Source: Iamia sp035575815 (GTDB taxonomy: Bacteria > Actinomycetota > Acidimicrobiia > Acidimicrobiales > Iamiaceae). From it: a stretch of 58,338 nucleotides of DNA. Below, piece by piece: positions 9,501 to 17,610 of this stretch; position 1 is the first letter of the stretch, and each line of letters starts with the position of its first letter. Below the pieces are notes generated by a model. It had not been told where the DNA came from, did no database searches, and saw nothing but the letters and a program-made list of their open reading frames with translations. The translations under genes and the position numbers were made by a program. The stretch lies in NCBI RefSeq assembly GCF_035575815.1, contig NZ_DATLXO010000033.1:1-58338 (forward strand). Direction: 5' to 3'.

Positions 9501-9533
9501 TCCTGACCCGCTCCACTGTGTCGTGGTCGGCGT

Positions 9534-10337
9534 TCAGGCCTTGGTTTGGGCGGTGGCCGCCCCGGGCACCACCACGGTGCCGTCCGCCAGACGGGTCGGG
9601 AGGTTCCAGGCGCGAGCCTCATCGGGCGTCACCGCCTCTAGGGTCCAGCGCCAGAACTCCGGGTTCGTCATGGCCATGTCGACGTAGTGCCGACCGGCGA
9701 GCGGGAGGGCCACGGGGATCGGCACGCCACCCATGTACTCCTGCGCCACGCCGACGACCGTGAACGGCAGGTGGTAGGTGTCGACGAACACGTCGAAGAG
9801 CCACTCGTCGATGAGGGCGACGACAGCGTTGGAGCGGCCTCGGAACGCATCGAGCCAGCCGGCCCGGTAGAGGTGCTCGATGACGCCGGTGCTGCGCACA
9901 TCGGTGCGCACGGTGAGCGACGACAGCTCACACACGGGGTCCGCCAGGTGGGAGTCGGTGCGCTCGAACTTGCCGACGGGCAGCTCGGAGTAGCGCCCGA
10001 CGATGGTGCGCACCGTGCCGATGACCGTCCCGTCATCGTCGATCACGGCGTGGAAGATCGAGCGGTCGTTCCAGCGGGGGAGCTCTTCGACCCGCCTGCG
10101 AGGGGACTCCTCGCAGTACCCGATCTGCCGGTAGATGTCGTAGACGAAGGCCTCGGCCGCGTCCCACAGCTCGCCCCCGGAGATGCGGAGCAGGTTGTGG
10201 GACGGCAGCAGGTCGGCCGGGCGACCGCTGGCAGGACGGGCCGGTTCGGCTTCGGCCAAATCGCGCAGGTCGACGACCTCCTGCTCGCCCGGTGGGGCGG
10301 CCTCGGCGTAACCCTCGTCGGGCCCCGGTCGAGTCAC
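9534..10337 (-). CDS. FeeM/LuxI-like N-acyl amino acid synthase candidate (GNAT fold)
   Basis: This 267-residue protein has a GNAT/autoinducer-synthase look. A sheet-helix region around IFHAVIDDDGTVIGTVRTIV is followed by LPVGKFER and the CELSSLTVRTDVR segment that matches the E-x-S/L-x-V strand of FeeM/LuxI-type enzymes. The C-terminal VGVAQEYMGGVPIPVALPL resembles the FeeM core end. FeeM-type enzymes transfer an acyl chain, often from acyl-ACP, to an amino acid, giving signal lipids. GTG at 10337 follows AGGAGG by eight bases, which decides the start over an upstream GTG. The gene lies 139 bases downstream of a second GGDEF-EAL gene. Family assignment is from motif memory, so the substrate is unknown; a plain GNAT acetyltransferase is the alternative. 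Confidence 0.62.
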   Translation of the reverse strand: MTRPGPDEGYAEAAPPGEQEVVDLRDLAEAEPARPASGRPADLLPSHNLLRISGGELWDAAEAFVYDIYRQIGYCEESPRRRVEELPRWNDRSIFHAVIDDDGTVIGTVRTIVGRYSELPVGKFERTDSHLADPVCELSSLTVRTDVRSTGVIEHLYRAGWLDAFRGRSNAVVALIDEWLFDVFVDTYHLPFTVVGVAQEYMGGVPIPVALPLAGRHYVDMAMTNPEFWRWTLEAVTPDEARAWNLPTRLADGTVVVPGAATAQTKA

Positions 10338-10476
10338 GGTGGTGTCCTCCTGCTGCGAACGATCGGTCACGCCCCCGTACCTCGACCTCACAGTACGAAG
10401 CGCGACGAGGCGCGACGTGGATGGTCACCCCTCGTGGTCGTTGCCGTCGGTCAGTGGTCCGTCCGGGGTCGCAACG

Positions 10477-13323
10477 TCAGGGCAGGCGCCCCGGTCCGAG
10501 CACGCTGTCGGGTAGCGACAGGGTCTCGGCCGGGGCCGGCGCAGCGAACAGGTTGCCCTGGGCGTGGGTGCAGCCCAGCTGGGCCAGCGCCTCCATCTGC
10601 GAGCGCTCCTCGATGCCCTCGGCGATGACGTCGAGCCCCAGCGCCCGACCGACGGCGACGACGGCCTCCACGACGGCCCGTCCGCCGGGCTCTCGCAGGC
10701 GGCGCCCGATCGAGGGGTCGATCTTCAAGAAGTGCATGGGTAGTGACCGCAGGTGGGCCAGCGACGTGGTGCCGGTGCCGAAGTCGTCGATGCCGAGGCG
10801 CACGCCCAGCGCGGCCAGGGTGCGGAGCCGGTCGAGCGCCTCCCCGTCGGACAGCAGCAGCGCCGGCTCGGGGATCTCGAGGTGGATGCGCCGGGGGTCG
10901 ACGCCGGTGCGGGTCAGGGTGGTGCTGACCCGGTCGAGCAGCGAGTCGGTCTGCAGCTCGATCCCGCTCAGGTTGAGCCACATGCGCAGCGGTCCGAGGC
11001 CGACGTCGTCCCAGTCCGCCATCTGCTCGAGGACCGAGTCGAGCACCCACCCGGCCAGCTCGACGAGGAGCTCGGCGTCGGTGATCCCGTCGAGCAGCCG
11101 CCCGGGGGGGCGCGTGCCGGCGATGGGGTCGTTGACGCGGAGTAGGGCCTCGGTGCCGACGGCGCGCCCGGTGCGCAGGTCGACGATCGGCTGGTGGTAG
11201 AGGCGCAGGCTGTCGGTGTCGAGGGCGAGGCGCAGCGCGGCGGCGACGGGGGCGCGGGCGGTGCCGGTGGCGGCGCCGATGGTGACCTCGTGGCGGTCGC
11301 GCCCGGTGCTCTTGGCCCGGTACATCGAGAGGTCGGCGTCGCGAAGGAGGGCATCGGCGGTGGCGTGCTCGGTGCCGGCGAGCACCACGCCCACGCTGGC
11401 GGTGACGGTGAGGACGTGCTGACCGATGGTGAAGGGTTCGGCGATGGCGCTCCGCACCTTGGTGGCCATGACCTCGGCGCCCGCGTGGTTGGTCACGCCG
11501 CTGGCGAGGATGACGAACTCGTCACCTCCGAGGCGAGCCACGGTGTCATCGGCGCGCACCGCACCCCGGAGCCGGCGGGCGACCTCCACGAGCAGCTCGT
11601 CGCCGACCTCGTGGCCATGGGTGTCGTTGGTCCACTTGAAGTGGTCGAGGTCGATGAACATCAGTGCGAACGGCGATTGGGCCCGTTGCGAGATGGCCCG
11701 CTCGAGCCGCTCGCGGAGCAACAGGCGGTTGCCGAGCCCGGTGAGCGGGTCGTGCAGCGTCTGGTGGAGGAGCTTCTCCTCGGTGTTGCGCTGGACGGTG
11801 ATGTCGTTCACCTGGGCGATGGCGAACGGGCTGGCGTGGTCGGGGGAGGTGACGGCCGAGACGGCCAGCTCGACCACCCCGTCGGTGCCGTCGTGACGCC
11901 GTAGGCGGCACTCGACGCGAGCCCGGCCGCCGAGGGTGATCTCACCGAGCACGCCCTCGAGGAGCGCCTGGTCCTCCGCGGGTGAGAGGTCGCCGAGGCG
12001 CACCGGCTCGGAGTCGATGTCGCCCAGGTCGAGCAGGGCCCGCAGCTCGGAGTTCGCCTCGCGGATCGTGCCGTCGACCTCGATCACGGCCATGGGCGTC
12101 GGGGCGTGGATGAACGCGGATCGCAGGGCATCGACGGTCTCGCGATCGTTGCTCTCGGCCCGGCGCCGGCTGGTGACGTCGTGGACCTCGACATCCGCCT
12201 CGGCCTCGCGGCTCGTCGATGCGACCGCATCCACCTGCAGGCGGACCCACCGGGCCGGGTGCTGATCGGTGGCGGGCGGACGGGACGGGGCGACCTCGCC
12301 CCCAGTGCCGCCGTCGGGCAGGGGCCCACCGCCCTCGTCGCCGGCGGGGACCGGGTCACCGAGGGTCGCGGTCAGACGGACCTCGTGCTCGAAGCCACCG
12401 AGGTCGCCCTGGAGAACGGCTCGGAGCAGGGCGGCGAGGGGGCCGCGGTCGCCCACCTCGACCAGATCTGCGAGCAGGTGGCCCACGACAGACTCGGGCT
12501 CGGTGACGAGCATGCGCGCCAGCGCTGGGTTGGCCGCGGTGACCGCCCCGGACGCATCGACGCGGGCCCGGCCCGACGGCGCCTGCTGGAAGGCCGTCGT
12601 GGCCCGGTGCGCAGCCCGGGCGAGGTCTCCGGCGTGGGTGTGCAGCTCGGTGATGAGCAGCAGGCGGCCGTGGTCGGTGGGAGCCGGGTCCGCGATGGAC
12701 GCTGGGTCGCCGTGGAGGTCGAGGCCGCGGATCGTGACCCAACGCTCCGGACCGCCGTCGCGTGGTTCGAGGCGCACGCCGTCGGCCAGGTCGCCCATGC
12801 GACGGGCCACGGCCAGGACCCGGCTCCGGTCCTCGGCGGCGACCACCGAGGCGATGCCCTCGTCGAGCAGACGTCGGGGACGACTCCCGGCCAGCTCGGC
12901 CAGGGCGGGACTGACCGCCGCGGTCGTGCCGTCGGGGTCGATGACGCAGGCCGCGACGCCCTCGAGGGCGGCACGACGCCCATCGGGCAGCACGGTGACG
13001 AGCGGGTCGCCCGGATGGGGGTCGGGCCGCTCACCGGCGCCCCGCACCAGGATCTCGACGTGGGCAGGGTCGCCCCGGACGGTGAGCAGGGCGTGGCCGC
13101 CGGTCGGCAGCGGGAGGGCAACCTGGGCGTCGACGGGGCGTGAAAGGTCGCCCACGAGCGCCACCACCGGGGGCTGGGCGGAGAGGGGGAGGTGCTCGAG
13201 GCCGACGATGGCCGAGCGGGCCCGCTCGCCGGTGTCGCCCTCGGCCGGGACCGGGCCGCGCGCGAGTGTGTGGGACCGGCACACGACCCACCGGCCGTCC
13301 CAGAGTTCCGGGGAGTCGCTCAC
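10477..13323 (-). CDS. Cytosolic PAS-GGDEF-EAL protein
   Basis: The protein has 948 residues and, unlike the 5290-8856 protein, no membrane helices. The first half contains PAS-like sensor segments (for example around residues 255-320 and 395-500). It is followed by GGDEF (LARLGGDEFVILASG) and EAL (QPIVDLRTGRAVGTEALLR; DDFGTGTTSL) domains. Both signature motifs are present, so it could make or break c-di-GMP. The DDFGTGTTS variant of the usual DDFGTGYSS is conservative. GTG at 13323 follows a GAGGT motif at suitable spacing; the extra upstream frame is low-complexity and covers the divergent promoter. It is transcribed towards the FeeM-like gene, giving a c-di-GMP/acyl-signal neighbourhood. 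Confidence 0.86.
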   Translation of the reverse strand: MSDSPELWDGRWVVCRSHTLARGPVPAEGDTGERARSAIVGLEHLPLSAQPPVVALVGDLSRPVDAQVALPLPTGGHALLTVRGDPAHVEILVRGAGERPDPHPGDPLVTVLPDGRRAALEGVAACVIDPDGTTAAVSPALAELAGSRPRRLLDEGIASVVAAEDRSRVLAVARRMGDLADGVRLEPRDGGPERWVTIRGLDLHGDPASIADPAPTDHGRLLLITELHTHAGDLARAAHRATTAFQQAPSGRARVDASGAVTAANPALARMLVTEPESVVGHLLADLVEVGDRGPLAALLRAVLQGDLGGFEHEVRLTATLGDPVPAGDEGGGPLPDGGTGGEVAPSRPPATDQHPARWVRLQVDAVASTSREAEADVEVHDVTSRRRAESNDRETVDALRSAFIHAPTPMAVIEVDGTIREANSELRALLDLGDIDSEPVRLGDLSPAEDQALLEGVLGEITLGGRARVECRLRRHDGTDGVVELAVSAVTSPDHASPFAIAQVNDITVQRNTEEKLLHQTLHDPLTGLGNRLLLRERLERAISQRAQSPFALMFIDLDHFKWTNDTHGHEVGDELLVEVARRLRGAVRADDTVARLGGDEFVILASGVTNHAGAEVMATKVRSAIAEPFTIGQHVLTVTASVGVVLAGTEHATADALLRDADLSMYRAKSTGRDRHEVTIGAATGTARAPVAAALRLALDTDSLRLYHQPIVDLRTGRAVGTEALLRVNDPIAGTRPPGRLLDGITDAELLVELAGWVLDSVLEQMADWDDVGLGPLRMWLNLSGIELQTDSLLDRVSTTLTRTGVDPRRIHLEIPEPALLLSDGEALDRLRTLAALGVRLGIDDFGTGTTSLAHLRSLPMHFLKIDPSIGRRLREPGGRAVVEAVVAVGRALGLDVIAEGIEERSQMEALAQLGCTHAQGNLFAAPAPAETLSLPDSVLGPGRLP

Positions 13324-13438
13324 CTCGACCTCACTGCTGCCATGATCGGGCCCCCAGCCCGCCGATGCTACGGCGCGCTGAAACCTCGCTCCGGGATGAT
13401 CGGGAGGGGGTGATGGTGGCTGACACAGGAGTGGGGCG

Positions 13439-13861
13439 ATGACGGGTGAGGCCGAGCAGAACACCGAACGATCGGGCCCGTCCCATCCTTCCACATCCGA
13501 ACACATTCCGTGCTCATCCTGGGCGTATCACCTCTCTCCGTGGTCGGTGTGGGCGGACCACAAGGTGACGGGGACGTTGATCCCCGAGCGCTTCGCGGCC
13601 GAGGGCTTCGTGCACCTCACCCTGGGACTGGATCAGCTCCTGGTGCCGGCCAACGCCTACTACCGGGGTGACCCGCGCCCCCACGTGGCCCTCACCGTCG
13701 ACCTCGCCGCGGTCGATGCCGAGGTGCGCTTCGACGCAGAACCCCCGCTCTACCCACACCTCTACGGCCCGCTACCGGTCGCTGCGGTGCGCGAGGTGCG
13801 CGCCGGGTTGCGCGACCCCGACGGCACCTTCACCGCCTGGGCCCCGCCCGAGCCGCCGTGA
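13439..13861 (+). CDS. DUF952 family protein
   Basis: This 140-residue protein matches the DUF952 pattern: an N-terminal YHLSPWSVWADHK strand, then AAEGFVHLTLGLDQL, VPANAYYRGD, and the YPHLYGPLP block near the end. The family is small, cytosolic and of unknown biochemical role; its fold resembles tRNA-modifying or NUDIX-neighbour proteins only loosely. ATG at 13439 follows AGGAGTGGGG. Compared with the family (about 110 residues) there is a 25-residue polar N-terminal extension, so a later start is possible. It is the last backbone gene before the tRNA-Ala integration site. Confidence 0.75.
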   Translation: MTGEAEQNTERSGPSHPSTSEHIPCSSWAYHLSPWSVWADHKVTGTLIPERFAAEGFVHLTLGLDQLLVPANAYYRGDPRPHVALTVDLAAVDAEVRFDAEPPLYPHLYGPLPVAAVREVRAGLRDPDGTFTAWAPPEPP

Positions 13862-13878
13862 TCTCCGGCCTACCCTGC

Positions 13879-13973
13879 CGTACTGGTACGGGGATCGGGT
13901 GTCGGGGCCCCCCGATCCGGTACCGGTTCGCAGCCGCGCCCGTACTGGTACGGGGATCGGGCGTCGGGGCCCC
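13879..13973. repeat. 33-bp direct repeat downstream of the DUF952 gene
   Basis: Two copies of a GC-rich block (13879-13911 and 13941-13973, one mismatch) are spaced 62 bases apart. Each starts with CGTACTGGTACGGGGATCGG. The first copy also closes an imperfect hairpin (GATCGGG with CCCGATC). The block may work as a terminator for the gene just upstream, or be a duplicated intergenic element. Confidence 0.7.
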
Positions 13974-13987
13974 CGCATCGCCTACCA

Positions 13988-14014
13988 GTTCACCCTGCGG
14001 CCCGGACGGTGAAC
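13988..14014. terminator. Hairpin before tRNA-Ala
   Basis: A perfect 7-bp stem, GTTCACC at 13988-13994 and GGTGAAC at 14008-14014, encloses a 13-base loop. There is no U-tract. It could end transcription from the DUF952 gene before the tRNA. Confidence 0.3.
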
Positions 14015-14068
14015 CCAGCCAAGGTCTACGCTGACGGTCCCGGACTGGTGCTCCACCGGCACAATCAC

Positions 14069-14145
14069 GGGGACGTAGCTCAGCTGGCTAGAGCACCTGC
14101 TTTGCAAGCAGGGGGTCGTGGGTTCGAGTCCCATCGTCTCCACCA
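14069..14145 (+). tRNA. tRNA-Ala (anticodon TGC), target of island integration
   Basis: The acceptor stem GGGGACG (14069-14075) pairs with CGTCTCC (14135-14141). The D-arm follows, then the anticodon stem CCTGC/GCAGG with loop TTTGCAA (anticodon TGC at 14103-14105) and the T-arm with GGTTCGAGTCC. The discriminator A is at 14142 and CCA (14143-14145) is encoded. The gene is complete. Its 3' part, from the anticodon stem to CCA, is duplicated at 42186-42235. This is the usual outcome of integrase-driven insertion into a tRNA gene that restores the 3' end. Confidence 0.96.
14096..14145 (+). repeat. Left attachment core (50-bp direct repeat copy 1)
   Basis: The sequence is identical to 42186-42235 over 50 bases and differs at the flanking base on each side. 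It lies inside the intact tRNA-Ala, from the anticodon stem to CCA. Confidence 0.93.
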
Positions 14146-14216
14146 CCGAGAAACTCCTGATCAGAGGGTGGGTCGGACTCGTCGCCGGGGCTGGCAGCCG
14201 CCGGCTGGCGAGGCTC

Positions 14217-14240
14217 CCGTGCCATCCACGTGCCAGTAGC
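14217..14240 (+). repeat. Putative integrase arm-type site, left
   Basis: This 24-base block contains two GTGCCA half-units (GTGCCATCCACGTGCCAGTA). It recurs with one mismatch at 42062-42085, near the other att core. Arm-type integrase sites typically sit about 50-150 bases from the core, which matches the 72- and 100-base distances here. The function is inferred. Confidence 0.55.
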
Positions 14241-14839
14241 CCCGGCGTTGGTCGGCTCACGTCCCGCCGCCACAGCGGCCAGGACCTCAGCGGCGATTGG
14301 TTCGAGGAGACCCGCGACCCTGCCCTCGGGCTGAGCATGCTGATAGATCAAGGCGGCCTGGGGCGACGTGTGGCCCATGCGGGCCATCAGCGTCTTGATG
14401 TCCGCTCCCGCGGCCGCGCTCATGGTCCCATGGGTGTGACGCAGGTCATGGAAGCGAAGATGCTCGATCCCAGCCGCCCGCAAGGCGGGGAGCCAGGTGC
14501 GGGCCCGGAAGTTGTTTCGCTGCAGGTAGCCACCGGCCGGACCAGGGAATACCAAGCCGTCCGGGTCGGGCTCGGCGTGCATGGCGAGATGGCCAGCGAG
14601 GGCGTCGGCCACCTCCCGGGGGAGGGTCACCGTCCGACGGCCGGCGGCAGACTTGGGCGGGCCGAGAACGAGACCTTGACCTCGAACATGGGTGGCCGAC
14701 TCGGCCACTCGGATACTGCCCCGGGCGGCATCCACTCGGTGGCGCCGTAGTGCTGCTGCGGATCGCCGAAATTCCCCACTGTCGATCGCCGAAGTTCCCC
14801 GGGTGTCGAGCGGAGCGGCGAGCTGGTGGTGAGCGTATA

Positions 14840-15310
14840 TCAGCGGCGGGTGATCACCTCCTCGGCGAGGAGCTCGGCGACGGCGATGGGCTCGTCGCAG
14901 CATGGGCAGCTGCCCCCGATGCCGACGCTGCGCATGGGGGTGGTGCAGTCGGCGCAGCGCTGCTCGCCGACCGCTCGTCCGCTGCAGGTGTTGCACTCAT
15001 AGACCGTGATCGGACGCCGGGGCTGGGTTCGCGGGGCGACGAGCGGTGGTCTGGCGGTGTCTCGGTGTCGACGGTAGGCGGCGGCTCGGCAGGCGTCGGA
15101 GCAGAACTTCTGGCGGCCGGTGGGGGGTGTGAAGGAGTGCTGGCAGATGGGGCAGGTCATCGTGACGGCATCGTGACAGGACGGGATCTCGGGCCGGTCA
15201 AGGCTTTGACCTATGTGGTAGCAGGCGATCGAGCAGTAGTGCGGGTCGGTGGCGAAGCTGGGCGCGTGGTGGGCTTTGGTGCACGCCGGGCAGGTGAGGA
15301 TGACGGTCAT
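14840..15310 (-). CDS. Cys-rich zinc-finger protein carried by the IS21 element
   Basis: This 156-residue protein has at least six CxxC-type knuckles: CPAC (residues 7-10), YCSIACYH, CPIC, FCSDACRAAAYRRHR, CNTC/CADC and CPCC. The central FCSDACR-A-AYRRHR block is a recognisable treble-clef-like motif of short zinc proteins. ATG at 15310 overlaps the istB stop by four bases (ATGA), so it is translationally coupled to the transposition genes. A DNA- or target-binding accessory role is inferred. The standard IS21 unit has only istA and istB, so this is a passenger or accessory gene. No frameshift is seen. Confidence 0.72.
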   Translation of the reverse strand: MTVILTCPACTKAHHAPSFATDPHYCSIACYHIGQSLDRPEIPSCHDAVTMTCPICQHSFTPPTGRQKFCSDACRAAAYRRHRDTARPPLVAPRTQPRRPITVYECNTCSGRAVGEQRCADCTTPMRSVGIGGSCPCCDEPIAVAELLAEEVITRR

Positions 15311-16092
15311 GGCCCCGCCACTGCTTTGCGGGTCGCTTCGGCCCGGGCCCGGTGGCTGCGCATCCGGTAGCTGTCGCCGTTGATGTTGATGACCACGCTG
15401 CGATGCAGCAACCGGTCGAGCATCGCCCCCGCCACCATGGGGTCGTCGTTGAAGACCTTGCCCCAACTGGCGATGCCGAGGTTGGTGGTCAGAGCGATGC
15501 TGCCCTTGAGGTAGCGCTGGCTCACTACCTGGAACAGGGCAGCGGCCGCCTCGGCGGGCAGCGGCAGGTAGCCCACCTCGTCGATGATGAGTAGGCGGGG
15601 GCCAGCGTAGAAGCGCATGGTGGTGGCCCACCGCCCCTCGATGGCGGCTCGGTGGCAGCGGGCGGCCAGCTCGGCCGCCGTCGTGTAGTAGGTGCGCATC
15701 CCGGCTGCCACCGCGGCGTGGCCGAGGCCGACAGCGAGCATGGTCTTGCCGACCCCGGGCGGGCCGATCAGCAACACGTTGGTGGCGTCCTCCACGAAGC
15801 GCAGGGTTCCGAGCTCGGCGATGAGCTTCGGGTCCACCGACGGCTGGGCGGCGAAGTCGAAGTCGGCCAAGGTGAACGGGGAAGGCAGCGAGGCGAAGCG
15901 GGCCAGGCTGGCCCGCCGGCGCTCGTCGACGGCGTCGACCTCCACCGCCAGGAGCCGTTCCAGGAACGCCTGGTTGGTGAGCTTGGTCTTGATCGCCTCG
16001 TCCAACAGGGCGGGCAACGCTTCGGCCGCCGCCCCCATACGTAGGAAGGCCAGGTGGGCCCGCAGCTTCTGGTAGTCGGAGCGATCGGTCAC
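15307..16092 (-). CDS. istB: IS21 helper ATPase IstB
   Basis: This is a 261-residue DnaC-like AAA+ ATPase. Walker A is LLIGPPGVGKTMLAVGLGHA and Walker B is LLIIDEVGYLP. They are followed by the IstB sensor segment SIALTTNLGIASWGKVFNDD. IstB stimulates the IstA transposase and helps choose the target. GTG at 16092 overlaps the istA stop (GTGA), the usual IS21 coupling. Length and motifs are normal, so the protein looks functional. Confidence 0.93.
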   Translation of the reverse strand: MTDRSDYQKLRAHLAFLRMGAAAEALPALLDEAIKTKLTNQAFLERLLAVEVDAVDERRRASLARFASLPSPFTLADFDFAAQPSVDPKLIAELGTLRFVEDATNVLLIGPPGVGKTMLAVGLGHAAVAAGMRTYYTTAAELAARCHRAAIEGRWATTMRFYAGPRLLIIDEVGYLPLPAEAAAALFQVVSQRYLKGSIALTTNLGIASWGKVFNDDPMVAGAMLDRLLHRSVVININGDSYRMRSHRARAEATRKAVAGP

Positions 16093-17465
16093 GCCGACAC
16101 CTCCCCAGAGGTCTCAGTGGTCCCTGGGAAGGCGAGGCTGATGACCTCGGCCATCTGGTCTAGGTCCACGGTCGGGTCCACGCCGCCCGACCCGAGCAGC
16201 TTCGCCCGTTCGGCGATCGCCGCCGCCCCGGGCGGCTTGTTGGCCTTGCGGTCACAGGGCCGGGCCGTCGAGAACTGGCCCAGCACCACCTTCTCCAGGG
16301 CGCCCCGGTGCTCAGGGGTGCGCACCATCGACCCCGCTCCCGGCGGAGCCAGGCAGTGAGACACCAACAGCATCCCGGCCGGGCTGAAGATCTCCAGCGT
16401 GGCGGTCCCAAGGCGGTGGCGCACGACGAGCTCCATCCCGCCCATCCCCGGGGTGAGCGAGTAGCGGTTGCCCCGGAAGGCGACGCTGGCCCGGTCCTCC
16501 ACGGTGCGGGTGACCTCGACGGTGGCCGGATAGGGCGCTGGGGGCAGCGCCATGAGGACCTCGGCGTCGGCCAGCTCCCCGACCGTTGGCCACCTCGGCC
16601 GCTCACTCGGGGCGAGCTCGCCGGGCTCGGCGTAGCGCCCCGGTGGACGCAGGCGCCCATCGCCGGTGGTGGCCCAGAACCGGTCCAGGCTGACCTGGGC
16701 CTCCTCAGGGGTGGTGGCCGTCATCGTGCGCCACCACCGGCCGCACATAAACTTGACCCCGCACTCCACGGCCCCCTTGCGGTTGCCCCGCCGGGGTGGG
16801 CAGGGCACCACGATGGCGCCGTAGTGCTTGGCTACGGGGGCGAAGCTGGCCTGCACCTCAGCAGTGCCAGGCTTGATGACCGTGGCCAGCCGGTCGGTGC
16901 GCCAGTGGCGCGCCGTTCCCCCCAGGCGGCGCAGGACACTGTCGATCGCTTCGATCAGGTGCGCCTGGTCCATCGACTCGCACAGCACCTCACGGGTGCG
17001 CCCCGAGTGGGCGAGCGTCCCCAGCAACCCGTAGCAGGTGCCACCCCAAGGTGCCCGGCGACGCTCAGCCCAGTCCCACTGGATCTCCTCGCCGGCGGGA
17101 TGGTCAATCTCGACGGTCTCCCGCCCGCGGACCCCGGCACACGCTTCGCAGTGCGGGCGCAGGGCGGCGGCCCGGAGCTGGCGGGCGAAGCTCGGGTACG
17201 AACAGCCGTAGCCGAGGGCCACGACCTCGTCGAACAGCGCCGAGGCCCACAGGTGCGGGTCCTCGACGAAGCGGGCCTTCACATAGCCGACGAAGGGGGC
17301 CAGCGGGTCGGGGGCCGAGGACCGGCGCACACCGGGTTCCCGCTCGCCGTTGAGATAGGAGCGGACCGTCTTGCGGTCGCACTCGAGATGACGGGCAATG
17401 GCCGAGATCGACCATCCCCGCTTGGCCAGGGCATGAACTTCCACGTCTTCACTCCTTGAGAACAT
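16089..17465 (-). CDS. istA: IS21 transposase IstA
   Basis: The transposase has 458 residues. It has an N-terminal helix-turn-helix (AKRGWSISAIARHLECDRKT), an rve integrase core beginning near residue 110 (EIQWDWAERRR, with catalytic D in the strand) and a C-terminal beta-barrel. IstA cuts and joins the element ends. ATG at 17465 was chosen. A large inverted repeat lies directly upstream (17466-17525). No internal stop or frameshift is seen, so the element could still be active. Confidence 0.92.
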   Translation of the reverse strand: MFSRSEDVEVHALAKRGWSISAIARHLECDRKTVRSYLNGEREPGVRRSSAPDPLAPFVGYVKARFVEDPHLWASALFDEVVALGYGCSYPSFARQLRAAALRPHCEACAGVRGRETVEIDHPAGEEIQWDWAERRRAPWGGTCYGLLGTLAHSGRTREVLCESMDQAHLIEAIDSVLRRLGGTARHWRTDRLATVIKPGTAEVQASFAPVAKHYGAIVVPCPPRRGNRKGAVECGVKFMCGRWWRTMTATTPEEAQVSLDRFWATTGDGRLRPPGRYAEPGELAPSERPRWPTVGELADAEVLMALPPAPYPATVEVTRTVEDRASVAFRGNRYSLTPGMGGMELVVRHRLGTATLEIFSPAGMLLVSHCLAPPGAGSMVRTPEHRGALEKVVLGQFSTARPCDRKANKPPGAAAIAERAKLLGSGGVDPTVDLDQMAEVISLAFPGTTETSGEVSA

Positions 17466-17525
17466 GGGCGGGGGGCTCCTCGTGCTGATCGGCTGGAACC
17501 GTCAGCGTCGGGGAGCCCCCCGCCC
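17466..17525. promoter_or_regulatory. Large hairpin in front of istA
   Basis: A perfect 14-bp inverted repeat (GGGCGGGGGGCTCC at 17466-17479, its complement at 17512-17525) directly abuts the istA start codon. Inner bases GCTGA/TCAGC can extend the fold. It would shield the istA start from read-through transcripts, a common insertion-sequence protection against outside promoters. This role is inferred. Confidence 0.55.
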
Positions 17526-17610
17526 GGTTGGTGGACCATCAACGGGCCCACCACCCCTCTCAAAGATGGGGAACTTCAGTGATCGAGTCTGGGGAGTCTT
17601 CGGTGATCCC

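Larger units (their letters stand above)
14088..14750 (-). pseudogene. Tyrosine recombinase of the island, catalytic domain only (5' end lost to IS21)
   Basis: The frame carries the C-terminal catalytic domain of a phage-type integrase: RRHRVDAARGSIRV, then the GPPKSAAGRRTV lysine strand, HDLRHTH (H-x-x-R box), MGHTSPQAA and Y in ALIYQHAQ. The first catalytic arginine and the whole DNA-binding N-terminus are absent because the frame runs into the end of an IS21-type insertion at about 14751. The 3' end reads into the tRNA and stops at 14088, with the DGTRTHDPLLAKQ tail encoded by the antisense of the tRNA. The position next to the tRNA and the orientation are classic for an island integrase. 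It cannot be functional as it stands. Confidence 0.85.
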
